NCBI GenBank assembly: GCA_963795795.1
Contig: CAWCJS010000016.1
Coordinates: forward strand, 186,001 to 250,000
DNA from: Palsa-504 sp963795795
GTDB taxonomy: Bacteria; Actinomycetota; Actinomycetes; Streptosporangiales; Streptosporangiaceae
DNA length: 64,000 bases
Direction: 5' to 3'
Shown here: in pieces, positions 35,134 through 44,881 of the stretch
Layout of the letters: the number at the start of each line of letters is the position of its first letter
Position numbering within the stretch: position 1 is the first letter of the stretch
The notes under the pieces: generated by a model
The model's database searches: none
Seen by the model: the letters and a program-made list of their open reading frames with translations, nothing else
What the model was told of the DNA's origin: nothing
Position numbers and translations under genes: made by a program

Positions 35134-37071
35134 ATGGAAACTGGCAGCTGGCACCGGGTCGATCCGGTAGACGTCCCGGCCGAGGGCCGGGTCCGTAGCG
35201 TGACCGTGGGCGGCCGCACGGTCGCGCTGGCCCGGTGTGGCGCGGAGCTGGGCGCGCTGGAGAACCGGTGCCCGCATCAGGGCGGCCCGCTCGGCGAGGG
35301 CTCGATCGAGAACGGCTGGCTGCGCTGCCCGTGGCACGGGTACGACTACGACCCGCTGACCGGCCGGCCGCCGGAGGGCTTCTCCGACGGGGTAGCCGCG
35401 TACGAGGTGCAGGAGCGGGCGGACGGGGTCTACGTGCGCCTTCCCGCTCCGGCACCGACGGTGCGGACGGTGGCAGATGTGCTGGTGGAGACGCTGGTCG
35501 CGTTCGGGGTTTCGCACGTGTTCGGCATGGTCGGCCACTCCAACCTGGGCTTCGCGGACGCGATGCGGCGAGCCGAGCAGCGCGGGGAGCTGACCTACAT
35601 CGGGATCCGGCACGAGGGGGCGGCCTCCTTCGCGGCCAGCGCGTACGGCAAGCTGACCGGCCGGCCCGCGGCCTGTTTCGCGATCGCGGGACCGGGCTCG
35701 ACCAACATGCTCACCGGCCTGTACGACGCCAAGCTCGACCAGTCACCGGTCCTGGCCATCTCCGGCCAGGTTCCCTCCAAGGTCCTCGGGCGAGGAGCCT
35801 TCCAGGATCTCGACCTGACCGCGATCTTCGGAGACGTGGCCGCGTGGACCGCCGAAGTGCCACGCCGGCAGCGACCACGCCGAACTGGCCGCCCTGGCGG
35901 TCAAGCACGCCCTGGACGCCCGGGGCGTCGCCCACCTGGTACTGCCCGACGAGGTTCAGACCCAGCCCAGCGACGCCGCCGCCAAGACCGCGCAAGGACG
36001 GCTGGCCGGGCGGCTGACCCAGCCCGGGCAGCCCGAACTGGCCCGCGTCGGCCGCCATGATCTCGGCCAGCAGGCGGCCGGTGCTGATCGCCGGGCACGG
36101 CGCCCGCCAGGCCGCCGGGTCCCTTCGCCGACCTCGCCGAGCGGCTCAGCGCGCCGGTCCTGACGACCTTCAAGGCCAAGGGCCTGATCCCGGACACTCA
36201 CCCGCTGGGCGCCGGGGTGCTGGGGCGCAGCGGCACGCCGGTGGCGAGCTGGCTGATGAACGAGGCCGACCTGCTGATCGTGATCGGCGCGTCCTTCGCC
36301 AACCACACCGGGATCGCGCCGTACAAGCCGATCGTGCAGATCGACGACAACCCGGCGGCTATCGGCCGCTTCGACCCGGTCGGGACCGGGATCGTCGGCG
36401 ACGCCGTGCTCACGCTGGACGCGCTGCTCGGGGAACTGGGCGCGACCCGCACCGAGGACCAGCGCCCGGCCGTGGCCGCGCGGTGGGCCATCTGGCGGGC
36501 GGAGAAGGCCCGGCGGGCCGCTGACGAACGAGGCCGCGGCGTGTCCGCCGCGGCGGTCTTCGACGCGCTGTCACGGCACCTGCCGCACGACGCGGTGGTC
36601 ACCGTCGACGTCGGCAACCACGCCTACTCGCTGGGCCGGTACCTGGAATCCAGCGGCCAGCCGGTCCTGATGTCGGGCTACCTCGGGATCGATCGGGTTC
36701 GGCTATCCTGCCGCGCTCGGCGCCTGGGCCGCCGCACCAGGCCGACCCGTCGTGGCCGTTACCGGAGACGGCGGCTTCGGCCAGTACGCCGCCGAGCTCA
36801 CCACCGCCGTGAAGTACGGCATCGGCGGTCAAGCACGTCCTGCTCGACAACCGCTCCCTGGGCAAGATCAGCAAGGAGCAGCTCGCCGCCGACTTCCCGG
36901 TCTGGCATACCTCGCTGCACAACCCGGACTGGGCCGCCTACGCCGGGCTGTGCGGAGCGGTCGGCCTCAAGGCCGACCGGAGGGACCAGCTCGACCAGGC
37001 CATGACCCGAGCTGTTCGCCGCCGACGGCCCCGCCATGCTGCACGTCAGCCAGGATCCCGAACTACTATGA
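35134..37071 (+). pseudogene. Rieske-type [2Fe-2S] domain fused to thiamine-diphosphate enzyme, broken by six +1 frameshifts
   Basis: Residues 1-105 form a Rieske ferredoxin domain (NRCPHQGGPLGEG and LRCPWHGYDYD ligands). It is followed by an acetolactate synthase/pyruvate oxidase-like enzyme: VADVLVETLVAFGVSHVFGM, then HEGAASFAASAYGKLTGRPA and GPGSTNMLTGLYDAKLDQ. The frame then breaks near 35863, 36048, 36119, 36688, 36824 and 37006; each break needs removal of one base. Joined, the protein is about 640 residues, includes the thiamine site GDGGFGQYAAELTTAVKYGI, and ends at the TGA at 37069-37071. Intact relatives would be flavin- or Fe-S-linked decarboxylases. Confidence 0.8.
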
Positions 37072-37088
37072 CGGCGGCAGCCGGCCGG

Positions 37089-37805
37089 TCAGCGGTAGTC
37101 GGGGTTCTCGAAATCGAAACGGCAGCCAGCGTCCCATTCCGAGCGCTGGTTGCCGTAGGCCGGGATGCCCCCGGCGTCCTTGATCATCCGGGCCAGGTGC
37201 AGCAGGTTCCAGGTCATGAACGTGGTGTTGCGGTTCGTGAAGTCGTTGCCCGGGCCGCCCGAGCCCGGGTCGAGGTAGGACGGGCCAGGGCCTGCCTCGC
37301 CGATCCAGCCGGCGTCGGCCTGGGGCGGGATCGTGTACCCGAGGTGCTGCAGGCTGTACAGGATGTTCATCGCGCAGTGCTTGACGCCATCCTCGTTCCC
37401 GGTGATCAGGCAGCCGCCGACCCGGCCGTAATACGCGTACTGCCCGGCTTCATTGAGCAGGTGGGAGCAGGCGTAGAGCCGTTCGATCACCCGCTTGGTC
37501 ACCGAGCTGTTGTCGCCCAGCCAGATCGGCCCGGCGATGACCAGGACGTCGGCGGCCAGCACCGCGGGATACAGCTGCGGCCACGCATCGGTGGCGGCGC
37601 CGTGCCCGGTCATGTCCGGCCACACCCCGGTCGCGATGTCATGGTCGACCGCGCGGATCGTGTCCACCCGGACGCCCTGCTTGCGCATGATCGCGGCGCT
37701 GACGTCGATCAGACCCTGGGTATGGCTGAGCTGCGGCGACGGCTTCAGCGTGCAGTTGATATACAAGGCGGCCAGATCGTCATAGCGCGGGCCGGAATCG
37801 GCCAT
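37089..37805 (-). CDS. Flavodoxin-fold NAD(P)H-dependent oxidoreductase
   Basis: 238 residues of the NADPH-dependent FMN reductase/flavodoxin-like family. LYINCTLKPSPQLSHTQGLI is the FMN phosphate loop, and VLVIAGPIWLGDNSSVTKRV with GGCLITGNEDGVKHCAMN contact the flavin. ATG 37805. It converges with the Rieske-thiamine enzyme gene. Physiological substrate unknown; quinone or azo reduction is typical. Confidence 0.88.
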   Translation of the reverse strand: MADSGPRYDDLAALYINCTLKPSPQLSHTQGLIDVSAAIMRKQGVRVDTIRAVDHDIATGVWPDMTGHGAATDAWPQLYPAVLAADVLVIAGPIWLGDNSSVTKRVIERLYACSHLLNEAGQYAYYGRVGGCLITGNEDGVKHCAMNILYSLQHLGYTIPPQADAGWIGEAGPGPSYLDPGSGGPGNDFTNRNTTFMTWNLLHLARMIKDAGGIPAYGNQRSEWDAGCRFDFENPDYR

Positions 37806-37907
37806 CGGTGCCCCCCTCTTACGGCAAGACCGGTCATAGTGAATAGTCCACGCCAGAATGTATCCGTTACACCCCCGCCGCCAGCAGGCAACACGGCATG
37901 GCGGCGG

Positions 37908-38948
37908 TCAGTCGAGGTAGTCCCGGAGGAGCGTGGATCGGGACGGGTGGCGGAGTTTTGACATGGTCTTCGATTCGATCTGGCGGATGCGCTCGCGGGT
38001 GACGCCGTAGACCTTGCCGATCTCGTCTAGGGTCTTCGGCTGGCCGTCGGTCAGCCCGAACCGCATGGACACCACGCCGGCCTCGCGCTCGGACAACGTA
38101 TCCAGGACCGAATGCAGCTGCTCCTGCAGGAGGGTGAAGCTGACCGCGTCGCCGGGCTGGATGGCCTCGGAGTCCTCGATCAGGTCACCGAGCTCGCTGT
38201 CGCCGTCCTCGCCGAGCGGGGTGTGCAGCGAGATCGGCTCGCGGCCGTACTTCAGCACCTCGACGACCCTCTCCGGGGTCATGTCCAGCTGGACCGCGAG
38301 CTCCTCGGGGGTGGCCTCGCGGCCCAGGTCCTGGAGCATCTGCCGCTGGACCCGGGCCAGCTTGCTGATGGCCTCGGCGACGTGCGCCGGAAGGCGGATG
38401 GCGCGGGCCTGGTCGGCCATCGCGCGGGTGATCGCCTGCCGGATCCACCAGGTGGCGTAGGTGGAGAACTTGAAGCCCTTGGTGTAGTCGAACTTCTCCA
38501 CGCCGCGGATCAGACCCAGGTTGCCCTCCTGGATCAGGTCCAGGAACAGCATGCCGCGGCCGGTGTACCTCCTGGCCAGCGAGACCACCAGGCGCAGGTT
38601 GGCCTCCAGCAGGTGCTCCTTGGCCCTCCTCCCGTCCTCGGCGACCTGCTCCAGGTCGATGCGCTCGTCGGTGGACAGGTGCCGGGCGGCATCGGTGAGC
38701 TTCTGGTCGGCGAACAGGCCCGCCTCGATCCGCTTGGCCAGATCGACCTCTTGCTGGGCGTTGAGCAGCGGCACCTTGCCGATCTGCCTGAGGTAGTCCT
38801 TCACCGGATCGGCCGTGGCCCCCGGGGCTACCAGACGGGGGGCGGGAAGGTCCTCGTCGTCATCACCGATCACCGACAGCGCGTCCTGGCTCTCCTCGCT
38901 CGTCGCGAGCGCCTGGCTCGATGCCTGGCTGGCTCGCGACACGGTCAT
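37908..38948 (-). CDS. RNA polymerase sigma factor, HrdB/SigB type (group 1/2)
   Basis: 346 residues from ATG 38948, preceded on its strand by GGAGAGG; the frame is open to 38978. All regions are present: 1.2 (DPVKDYLRQIGKVPLLNAQQ), 2 (NLRLVVSLARRYTGRGMLFL, then GFKFSTYATWWIRQAITRAM), 3 (LARVQRQMLQDLGREATPEE) and 4 (SEREAGVVSMRFGLTDGQPK followed by YGVTRERIRQIESK). Sequence is very close to Streptomyces HrdB, but the long acidic N-terminal region of a housekeeping sigma factor is absent, so a SigB/HrdA-D-like alternative factor is as likely as the primary one. Confidence 0.92.
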   Translation of the reverse strand: MTVSRASQASSQALATSEESQDALSVIGDDDEDLPAPRLVAPGATADPVKDYLRQIGKVPLLNAQQEVDLAKRIEAGLFADQKLTDAARHLSTDERIDLEQVAEDGRRAKEHLLEANLRLVVSLARRYTGRGMLFLDLIQEGNLGLIRGVEKFDYTKGFKFSTYATWWIRQAITRAMADQARAIRLPAHVAEAISKLARVQRQMLQDLGREATPEELAVQLDMTPERVVEVLKYGREPISLHTPLGEDGDSELGDLIEDSEAIQPGDAVSFTLLQEQLHSVLDTLSEREAGVVSMRFGLTDGQPKTLDEIGKVYGVTRERIRQIESKTMSKLRHPSRSTLLRDYLD

Positions 38949-39105
38949 CCTCTCCGGATACGCACGACAACAGGGCACCTACCGCTGAAACCCGCACTGC
39001 CTGCCCGCTGCCGGAAGACACCATGCCACAAATCAAAGCGGCCGCCTCGTCCCCCCACACTACGCTGAGTCGAACGCGGCTCGGACGTCTCGGTACGATC
39101 GCCGC

Positions 39106-39465
39106 ATGGCCTATGACGAACATCTCGCCACTCGTATCCGGGACCTGATCGGCCCGGACCCAGAGCTGACCGAGAAGAAGATGTTCGGCGGACTGGCCTT
39201 CCTCATCCGGGGGCACATGGCGATCAGCGCCAGCGGCCAAGGCGGTGTGCTGGTCCACGTCGATCCCGGGCGGTCAGACGACCTCGTGGCCACGACCACC
39301 GCCACCATCGCCGTCATGCAGGGTCGGGAGATGCCCGGCTGGCTCCGCGTCAGCCCAGCCGACCTCGCCAGCGACGACGACCTGTCCCGATGGGTGGACA
39401 TCGGCATCGAGCACGCGCGGTCGCTACCCCCGAAACAGGCCGCGCGCAGTAAGCCGAAGAAGTAG
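39106..39465 (+). CDS. TfoX/Sxy N-terminal domain protein
   Basis: 119 residues. EKKMFGGLAFLIRGHMAISA is the TfoX-N signature near residue 25, and REMPGWLRVSPADLASDDDL is the usual second block. In gamma-proteobacteria TfoX controls competence; the stand-alone actinobacterial versions have no proven role. A lysine-rich tail follows. It lies 12 bases before the methyltransferase gene and may share its transcript. Confidence 0.88.
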   Translation: MAYDEHLATRIRDLIGPDPELTEKKMFGGLAFLIRGHMAISASGQGGVLVHVDPGRSDDLVATTTATIAVMQGREMPGWLRVSPADLASDDDLSRWVDIGIEHARSLPPKQAARSKPKK

Positions 39466-39477
39466 AGGAGGCGCATC

Positions 39478-40311
39478 GTGGCAGGGCCCTGGATGTCGTC
39501 CGGCCCGCCGGACGAAGCTGGACCGATGGCGCGCAAGGTGGATATCACCGTGGCGCACATCGCCCGGGTCTATGACTACTGGCTAGGCGGGAAGGATAAC
39601 TTCGCCGTCGACCGGATCGCCGCTGAACGTGTGATCGCGGCTTATCCGGATATCGTCCGCTCGGCGCGCGGGAACCGGGCGTTCCTGGGGCGGGCGGTAC
39701 GGTACCTGGTGGGCGAGGCCGGGGTCCGCCAGTTCCTGGACATCGGCACCGGCCTGCCTGCCGCGAACAACACCCACGAGGTGGCCCAGAGCGAGGCGCC
39801 GGAGTGCCGCGTGGTGTACGTCGACAACGATCCGGTCGTGCTGTCCCACGCCAAGGCGCTCCTGGCCAGCGGGCCAGACGGCGCCACGGCGTACGTCGAC
39901 GCTGACCTCCGCGACCCGGAGACGATCCTGGCCGCGGCGGCGGAGGTGCTGGACTTCTCCCGGCCGGTGGCGATCATGCTGGTGGCGATCTTGCAGCACA
40001 TCGGCGATGAGGACGATCCGTACGGGATCGTGGCCAGGCTGGTCGCCGAGCTGCCGTCCGGGGGCTACCTGGCGCTATCACACCCGGCCCGCGACATCCA
40101 GGCCGCGGCGATGGCCCGGATCGCGGACAGGATGAACAAGCTGGTCGCCGAGAAGTCTACCTTCCGTACCCAGGCCGAGGTCCTGCGGTTCTTTGACGGC
40201 CTCGAGCTGGTCGAGCCGGGAGTGGTACCGGTACCCCAGTGGCGACCCGCGTCGGACCTGGAAGCGGCCAGCCCCACGGTCATGTGGGGCGGCGTCGCAC
40301 GCAAGAGCTGA
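39478..40311 (+). CDS. SAM-dependent methyltransferase (DUF574 family)
   Basis: 277 residues starting at GTG 39478 after AGAGGAGG. The actinobacterial DUF574 family is recognised by VARVYDYWLGGKDNFAVDR-type residues near the N-terminus (here IARVYDYWLGGKDNFAVDR), then FLDIGTGLPAANNTHEVAQ for SAM binding and VVYVDNDPVVLSHAKALL. It is abundant in Streptomyces and Streptosporangiales and nearly confined to them. Substrates are unknown for most members. An internal ATG at 39526 (MARKVDITV) is a possible alternative start. Confidence 0.9.
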   Translation: MAGPWMSSGPPDEAGPMARKVDITVAHIARVYDYWLGGKDNFAVDRIAAERVIAAYPDIVRSARGNRAFLGRAVRYLVGEAGVRQFLDIGTGLPAANNTHEVAQSEAPECRVVYVDNDPVVLSHAKALLASGPDGATAYVDADLRDPETILAAAAEVLDFSRPVAIMLVAILQHIGDEDDPYGIVARLVAELPSGGYLALSHPARDIQAAAMARIADRMNKLVAEKSTFRTQAEVLRFFDGLELVEPGVVPVPQWRPASDLEAASPTVMWGGVARKS

Positions 40312-40352
40312 CCTACCCAACCCCGGCCTGAGGTCAAGGCCGCAGCCCTGCC

Positions 40353-40379
40353 TGTGGATAACACCCCAGGTTTTCCACA
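40353..40379. promoter_or_regulatory. Two inverted DnaA-box-like 9-mers
   Basis: TGTGGATAA (40353-40361) is a perfect DnaA box on the reverse strand, and TTTTCCACA (40371-40379) matches at 8 of 9 on the forward strand. They lie in the 119-base gap before the DUF4192 gene. Two boxes alone do not make an origin; they could bind DnaA as a regulator. Confidence 0.4.
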
Positions 40380-40430
40380 GCCGCTCGGCCTGCCCCGCCC
40401 GCTGCGTCGCAGGCACCGCACCCTGGCAGA

Positions 40431-41594
40431 ATGAGACAAACAAGTACAGCGGGTGACGATACCCCGCAGACCTCCCGGCCGAGTGCCGTCATCCGGGCCG
40501 GTTCGCCCACGGACCTGCTCGCGGTCGTGCCGCACCTGCTCGGCTTCGCGCCGGACCTGAGCCTCGTGGTGATCGGGACCGCGCCGCCTCGCGACCGCAT
40601 CAGGGTCACGCTCCGGTACGACCTGCCCGATCCGCCCGATGCGGACCTGGCCGCGGACATCGCCGCGCACGCGGCCAGCGTCCTCGGTGCGCAGCGGCTG
40701 CCCGCCGCGATGGCGATCGGCTATGGACCCGAGGCGCTGGTGACCCCGGTGGCGGGCGCGTTCCTGGACGCGTCGCACCTGGCCGGGATCACGCTGCTTG
40801 ACGTCCTGCGGGTGCAGGACGGCCGCTACTGGTCGTACCGCTGCGACGACGAGGCGTGCTGCCCGGCCGCCGGAGTGCCGTTCGACGGGAGCACGCACCC
40901 CGCCTCGGCCGCCCTGGACGGCGCCGGGCTGCGGGTGCTGCCCGGCCGGGCCGCCGTGGCCGCGCGGATCGCGCCGCTCGGCGGTGACACCGCGGAGTCG
41001 ATGCGCCAGGCCACCCGCCGGGCGGAACAGCACGTCGCCCGGCTGCTCGCCAGGGTGCGCAAATCCTCCCGCATCGGCGCCGCGCGGCGCATGATCGCCG
41101 CCGAGGGACTGGCCGCGGTCGGCGCCATGATCCTCAGGTACCGGAACGACGGCCGGTTCACCTCGGACTACGAGATCGCGCGGATCTCGGTGGCGCTGCG
41201 GGACCTGCGGGTCAGGGACGACGCGTGGGCCCGGATGGATCCCGAGCACGCCGATGCGTACCTGCGACTGTGGACGGACGTGGTCCGCCGGGCGCAGCCC
41301 GGGCACGTGGCCCCGGCGGCCGCCCTGCTCGCCTTCGTCGCCTGGCAGTCCGGCGACGGGGCGCTGGCCAACGTCGCCCTCGACCGGGCCCTGACCGACG
41401 ACCCCGGTTACTCCATGGCGCTGCTGCTGCGGCAGGTGATCGGCGCCGGGGCGCCGCCGTCTCTGGCCAGGCTGCCGATGACCCCCGAGGAGGTCGCCGC
41501 CAGCTACGACGGCCTCGAGGACGGCGCCGGCGACGAGGCCGCCCACGAACTGGACACGGACGTCCAGGACCCGGACCTTGACCGCGAACTGTGA
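40431..41594 (+). CDS. DUF4192 domain-containing protein
   Basis: 387 residues of a family found widely in actinobacteria. RAGSPTDLLAVVPHLLGFAP with DLSLVVIGT near the start is its signature, and LLAFVAWQSGDGALANVALD followed by ALTDDPGYSMALLL is the conserved C-terminal block. No transmembrane segment. Function unknown; the gene is often near lexA or sigma-factor genes, as here (sigma factor 1.5 kb away). Confidence 0.88.
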   Translation: MRQTSTAGDDTPQTSRPSAVIRAGSPTDLLAVVPHLLGFAPDLSLVVIGTAPPRDRIRVTLRYDLPDPPDADLAADIAAHAASVLGAQRLPAAMAIGYGPEALVTPVAGAFLDASHLAGITLLDVLRVQDGRYWSYRCDDEACCPAAGVPFDGSTHPASAALDGAGLRVLPGRAAVAARIAPLGGDTAESMRQATRRAEQHVARLLARVRKSSRIGAARRMIAAEGLAAVGAMILRYRNDGRFTSDYEIARISVALRDLRVRDDAWARMDPEHADAYLRLWTDVVRRAQPGHVAPAAALLAFVAWQSGDGALANVALDRALTDDPGYSMALLLRQVIGAGAPPSLARLPMTPEEVAASYDGLEDGAGDEAAHELDTDVQDPDLDREL

Positions 41595-41750
41595 GGTCAG
41601 GGGCAGGCCGAAGTCGGAGGCGGCCGGGATCGCCTGCCACGCTCCGCTAGACTGCCTGGAGGTTCGTCCTGCTCAGGGCGGATCTTGTCTTTTGTCCGTC
41701 CCCTGTCGTTTCCTTAGTGGGAGGCAGGACTTAACCGGAAGGATGACCGC

Positions 41751-43115
41751 ATGACGGCCGGCTCGCATGAGGTCGCGGTGGCCAGCGTGCGTGAGGCGTA
41801 CGCGGCCCTCCCGCCGGGCGCGCCGGTGCGCCTGGCCAAGCGCACGTCAAACCTGTTCCGGTTCCGTGACGCCCAGGGCGCGGGAGCGGGCCTGGACCTG
41901 TCCGCGTTCGATCACGTAGTCCGGGTCGACCCGGCCAGCAGGACCGCGCGGGTCGGCGGCATGACCACCTACGAGGACCTGGCCGACGCCACGCTCAGGC
42001 ACCAGCTGATGCCCCTGGTCGTCCCCCAGCTCAAGACGATCACGCTCGGCGGCGCCGTCACCGGCCTGGGCATCGAGTCCACCTCACTGCGCCATGGCCT
42101 GCCGCACGAGTCGGTGACCGAGCTGGAGATCCTGACCGGCGACGGCCGCGTCGTGCGCGCCACCGATGACAACGAGCACGCCGCGCTGTTCCGCGGCTTC
42201 CCGAACTCCTACGGCACCCTCGGCTACGCCCTGTCCATCACGATCGAGCTCGAACCGGTGCAGCCGTTCGTGCATCTGCGCCACTTCCCGTTCAGCACGC
42301 CCGAAGCGTGCATGGACGCGGTCGCCCAGGCCGCGGCGGACGGCAGCCTGCGCGGTCACCGGGCGGACTTCATCGACGGGACCGCGTTCTCGCCTGACGA
42401 GCTGTACCTGACCGTCGGGTCGTTCAGCGACGTCGCGCCCTGGCGCAGCGATTACACCGGCCAGCAGATCTACTACCAGTCGGTCCGGCGGGACAAGGAG
42501 GACTTCCTCACGATCCGCGACTACCTGTGGCGGTGGGATACCGACTGGTTCTGGTGCTCGCGCGCCTTCGGCGTGCAGCGGCCGCTGGTCCGCCGGCTGT
42601 GGCCTCGCCGCTACCGGCGATCCGACGTGTACCACAAGCTCGTCGCCATGGACCGCCGCTACGGCCTGACCGCCACCATGAACGCACGCCGGCAGCAACC
42701 GCAGCGCGAGGCGGTTACCCAGGACGTGGAGATCCCGGTCGCGCGCGGCGCCGAGTTCCTGCGCTTCTTCGCCGGCACCGTGCCGATGAGCCCGGTCTGG
42801 ATGTGCCCGCTCCGGCTGCGCGGCGACCGGACCTGGCCGCTGTACCCGCTCGCGCCCGGCGAGGTGTACGTGAACTTCGGGTTCTGGGGGACCGTGCCGC
42901 TGCCCCCGGGCCAGGACGACGGCTACTACAACCGCCTCGTCGAGGACGAGGTGGCCAAGCTGGACGGGCACAAGTCGCTGTACTCGACGTCGTTCTACCC
43001 CGAGGACGAGTTCGACCTGCTCTACAACGGCGAGGCATACCGGGCGCTCAAGAGCGCCTACGACGGCGGCGGACGGCTGCTCAGCCTGTACGACAAGTGC
43101 GTCAGGGGACGCTGA
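41751..43115 (+). CDS. tmsA: FAD-binding oxidoreductase, TmsA/BfaA-like (10-methyl fatty acid synthesis)
   Basis: A 454-residue FAD_binding_4 protein. SAFDHVVRVDPASRTARVGG and LKTITLGGAVTGLGIESTSL, then LRHGLPHESVTELEILTGDG, form the FAD site. With the methyltransferase gene 32 bases downstream it matches the tmsA-tmsB pair (mycobacterial Rv0449c/Rv0447c). In that pathway TmsB methylenates an oleoyl chain at C10 with SAM, and TmsA reduces it to a 10-methyl (tuberculostearic-type) chain. It acts on membrane phospholipid acyl chains. Annotation rests on family and gene order. Confidence 0.85.
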   Translation: MTAGSHEVAVASVREAYAALPPGAPVRLAKRTSNLFRFRDAQGAGAGLDLSAFDHVVRVDPASRTARVGGMTTYEDLADATLRHQLMPLVVPQLKTITLGGAVTGLGIESTSLRHGLPHESVTELEILTGDGRVVRATDDNEHAALFRGFPNSYGTLGYALSITIELEPVQPFVHLRHFPFSTPEACMDAVAQAAADGSLRGHRADFIDGTAFSPDELYLTVGSFSDVAPWRSDYTGQQIYYQSVRRDKEDFLTIRDYLWRWDTDWFWCSRAFGVQRPLVRRLWPRRYRRSDVYHKLVAMDRRYGLTATMNARRQQPQREAVTQDVEIPVARGAEFLRFFAGTVPMSPVWMCPLRLRGDRTWPLYPLAPGEVYVNFGFWGTVPLPPGQDDGYYNRLVEDEVAKLDGHKSLYSTSFYPEDEFDLLYNGEAYRALKSAYDGGGRLLSLYDKCVRGR

Positions 43116-43147
43116 GGCACCCCTCACGGACGGAAGGAACGGATGGA

Positions 43148-44881
43148 ATGGCACTAGCTGAGGTCTTCGAGGCATTCGCGGGCCCCGACACCCCGGTGGA
43201 GTTCACGGCCTACGACGGCAGTCACGCCGGAAAGGAGGGATCGGACGTCAAGGTCACGGTCCGCTCGCCGGTTGCCGTGGCCTACCTGGCCCAGGCACCG
43301 GGTGAGCTCGGGCTGGCCCGGGCGTACGTGTCCGGGCACCTGGACATCGACGGCGACATGTACGAGGCGCTGGTCCGGATGAGGAGGGCCCAGTCGATCA
43401 GCATGGGCCTGGGGGAGAAGCTGACCCTGCTGCGTGCGCTGGGCGGCCCGAAGCTCCTGCTGCACCGGATCCCGCCGCCGCCCCAGGAGGTCAGCGTGCG
43501 CCGCCGCTGGACCATCGGCCCACTGCACTCCAAGGGCCGCGACGCCAGGGCGATCTCCCATCACTACGACGTGTCCAACCGGTTCTACGAGTGGGTGCTC
43601 GGGCCGACGATGGCCTACACCTGCGCCTGCTACCCGCGCGAGGACGCCACCCTGGAAGAGGCGCAGGTCAACAAGTTCGACCTGGTCGCCCGCAAGCTCG
43701 GGCTCCATCAGGGCATGCGGCTGCTCGACGTCGGCTGCGGCTGGGGCGGCATGGTGATGCACGCCGCGCGGGAGTACGGCGTCAAGGCCCTCGGGGTCAC
43801 GCTGTCCGCCCAGCAGGCCGCCTGGGCGCAGGCCGCGATCGAGCGGGAGGGGCTGTCCGGGCTCGCCGAGGTGCGGCACCTGGATTACCGCGACGTGCCG
43901 GAGACGGGCTTCGACGCGGTCAGCTCGATCGGGCTGACCGAGCACGTCGGCAAGGACAACCTCACGGCCTATTTCGCGTACCTGTACGGCAAGCTGAACC
44001 CCGGCGGCCGGCTGCTCAATCACTGCATCACCCGGCCGGACAACCTCGAGCCCGCCATCCGCAAGCAGGGGTTCATCAACAGGTACGTCTTCCCCGACGG
44101 CGAGCTCGAGGGGCCCGGCTACCTGATCTCGCTCATGCACGACGCGGGCTTCGAGGTCCGGCACGAGGAGAACCTGCGCGAGCACTACGCGAAGACCCTG
44201 GCGGCCTGGTGCGCGAACCTGGACGCGCACTGGGACGAGGCGGTCGAGGAGGTCGGCCAGGGCACCGCCCGGGTGTGGCGGCTGTACATGGCGGGCTCGC
44301 GGCTCGGCTTCGACACCAACCACATCGAGCTCCACCAGGTGCTCGGCGTCCGGCTGCATTCGGACGGGACATCGGGCATGCCGCTCCGGCCCGACTGGGA
44401 CCCCGGGCGGGTGCTCACCTCCTTATCCCGAACGAGCCGTGGTTCTCCTCCCGGGATCCTGATTCGCCCCGTCGCGACTCGCGCCATCGCGGTGCCGCCC
44501 GGGCGGCTCCGCCTCCCGCATGCGCGGGATGGCCTGGCGGGCCAGCAGGTCCACGGGCGCGGGTGCCGCCATGAACGGCGCCAGGTCCGAGATGGCCCCG
44601 GCCGTGAACAGGGCGGCCACCAGGGCGGCCGGGGTGTTCCGGGCCGCGTCCGCGGGATGACCAGGGGCCGTTCCGGTGACCGCGACCGCCGGAACGCCGC
44701 ACGCGCCGGCGGTCAGGGCGGCCAGCTCCGGGTCGGGTCCGGCGACCACGATCAGGTCCGCGTCCGCGGCCGCCAGCGTCAGCGCCTGCGTGAAGAGCAC
44801 CGGCAGGCTCAGCTGGCGGGAGAGCTGGTCCGCGAGGTCATCGCCGGGCATGACCACGCGGCCGGTGATCGTGGACACTAG
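43148..44881 (+). CDS. tmsB: Cyclopropane-fatty-acid-synthase-type methyltransferase, TmsB/UfaA1-like, reading past its normal end
   Basis: The first 420 residues form a complete CFA-synthase-like enzyme: KGRDARAISHHYDVSNRFYE for lipid/bicarbonate binding, LLDVGCGWGGMVMHAAREYG for SAM, and GLTEHVGKDNLTAYFAYLYG. ATG 43148. Family members end about residue 420 (near 44400), but this frame continues 160 residues antisense to the KS-AT gene. A +1 shift near 44420 would instead end the protein at TGA 44462 with a tail PERAVVLLPGS, like the PorB tail, because a copy of the dispersed repeat lies there. Confidence 0.85.
   Translation: MALAEVFEAFAGPDTPVEFTAYDGSHAGKEGSDVKVTVRSPVAVAYLAQAPGELGLARAYVSGHLDIDGDMYEALVRMRRAQSISMGLGEKLTLLRALGGPKLLLHRIPPPPQEVSVRRRWTIGPLHSKGRDARAISHHYDVSNRFYEWVLGPTMAYTCACYPREDATLEEAQVNKFDLVARKLGLHQGMRLLDVGCGWGGMVMHAAREYGVKALGVTLSAQQAAWAQAAIEREGLSGLAEVRHLDYRDVPETGFDAVSSIGLTEHVGKDNLTAYFAYLYGKLNPGGRLLNHCITRPDNLEPAIRKQGFINRYVFPDGELEGPGYLISLMHDAGFEVRHEENLREHYAKTLAAWCANLDAHWDEAVEEVGQGTARVWRLYMAGSRLGFDTNHIELHQVLGVRLHSDGTSGMPLRPDWDPGRVLTSLSRTSRGSPPGILIRPVATRAIAVPPGRLRLPHARDGLAGQQVHGRGCRHERRQVRDGPGREQGGHQGGRGVPGRVRGMTRGRSGDRDRRNAARAGGQGGQLRVGSGDHDQVRVRGRQRQRLREEHRQAQLAGELVREVIAGHDHAAGDRGH

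Noticed and set aside
35860..37010. Programmed +1 ribosomal frameshifting as the explanation for six shifts
   Set aside because: Six independent programmed shifts in one gene are implausible and the contexts are not uniform; error or decay is far simpler, though it is easily tested.
40353..40379. Replication origin suggested by two DnaA-box-like sequences
   Set aside because: Only two boxes, no AT-rich unwinding region, and no dnaA, dnaN or gyrB nearby; kept only as possible DnaA binding sites.
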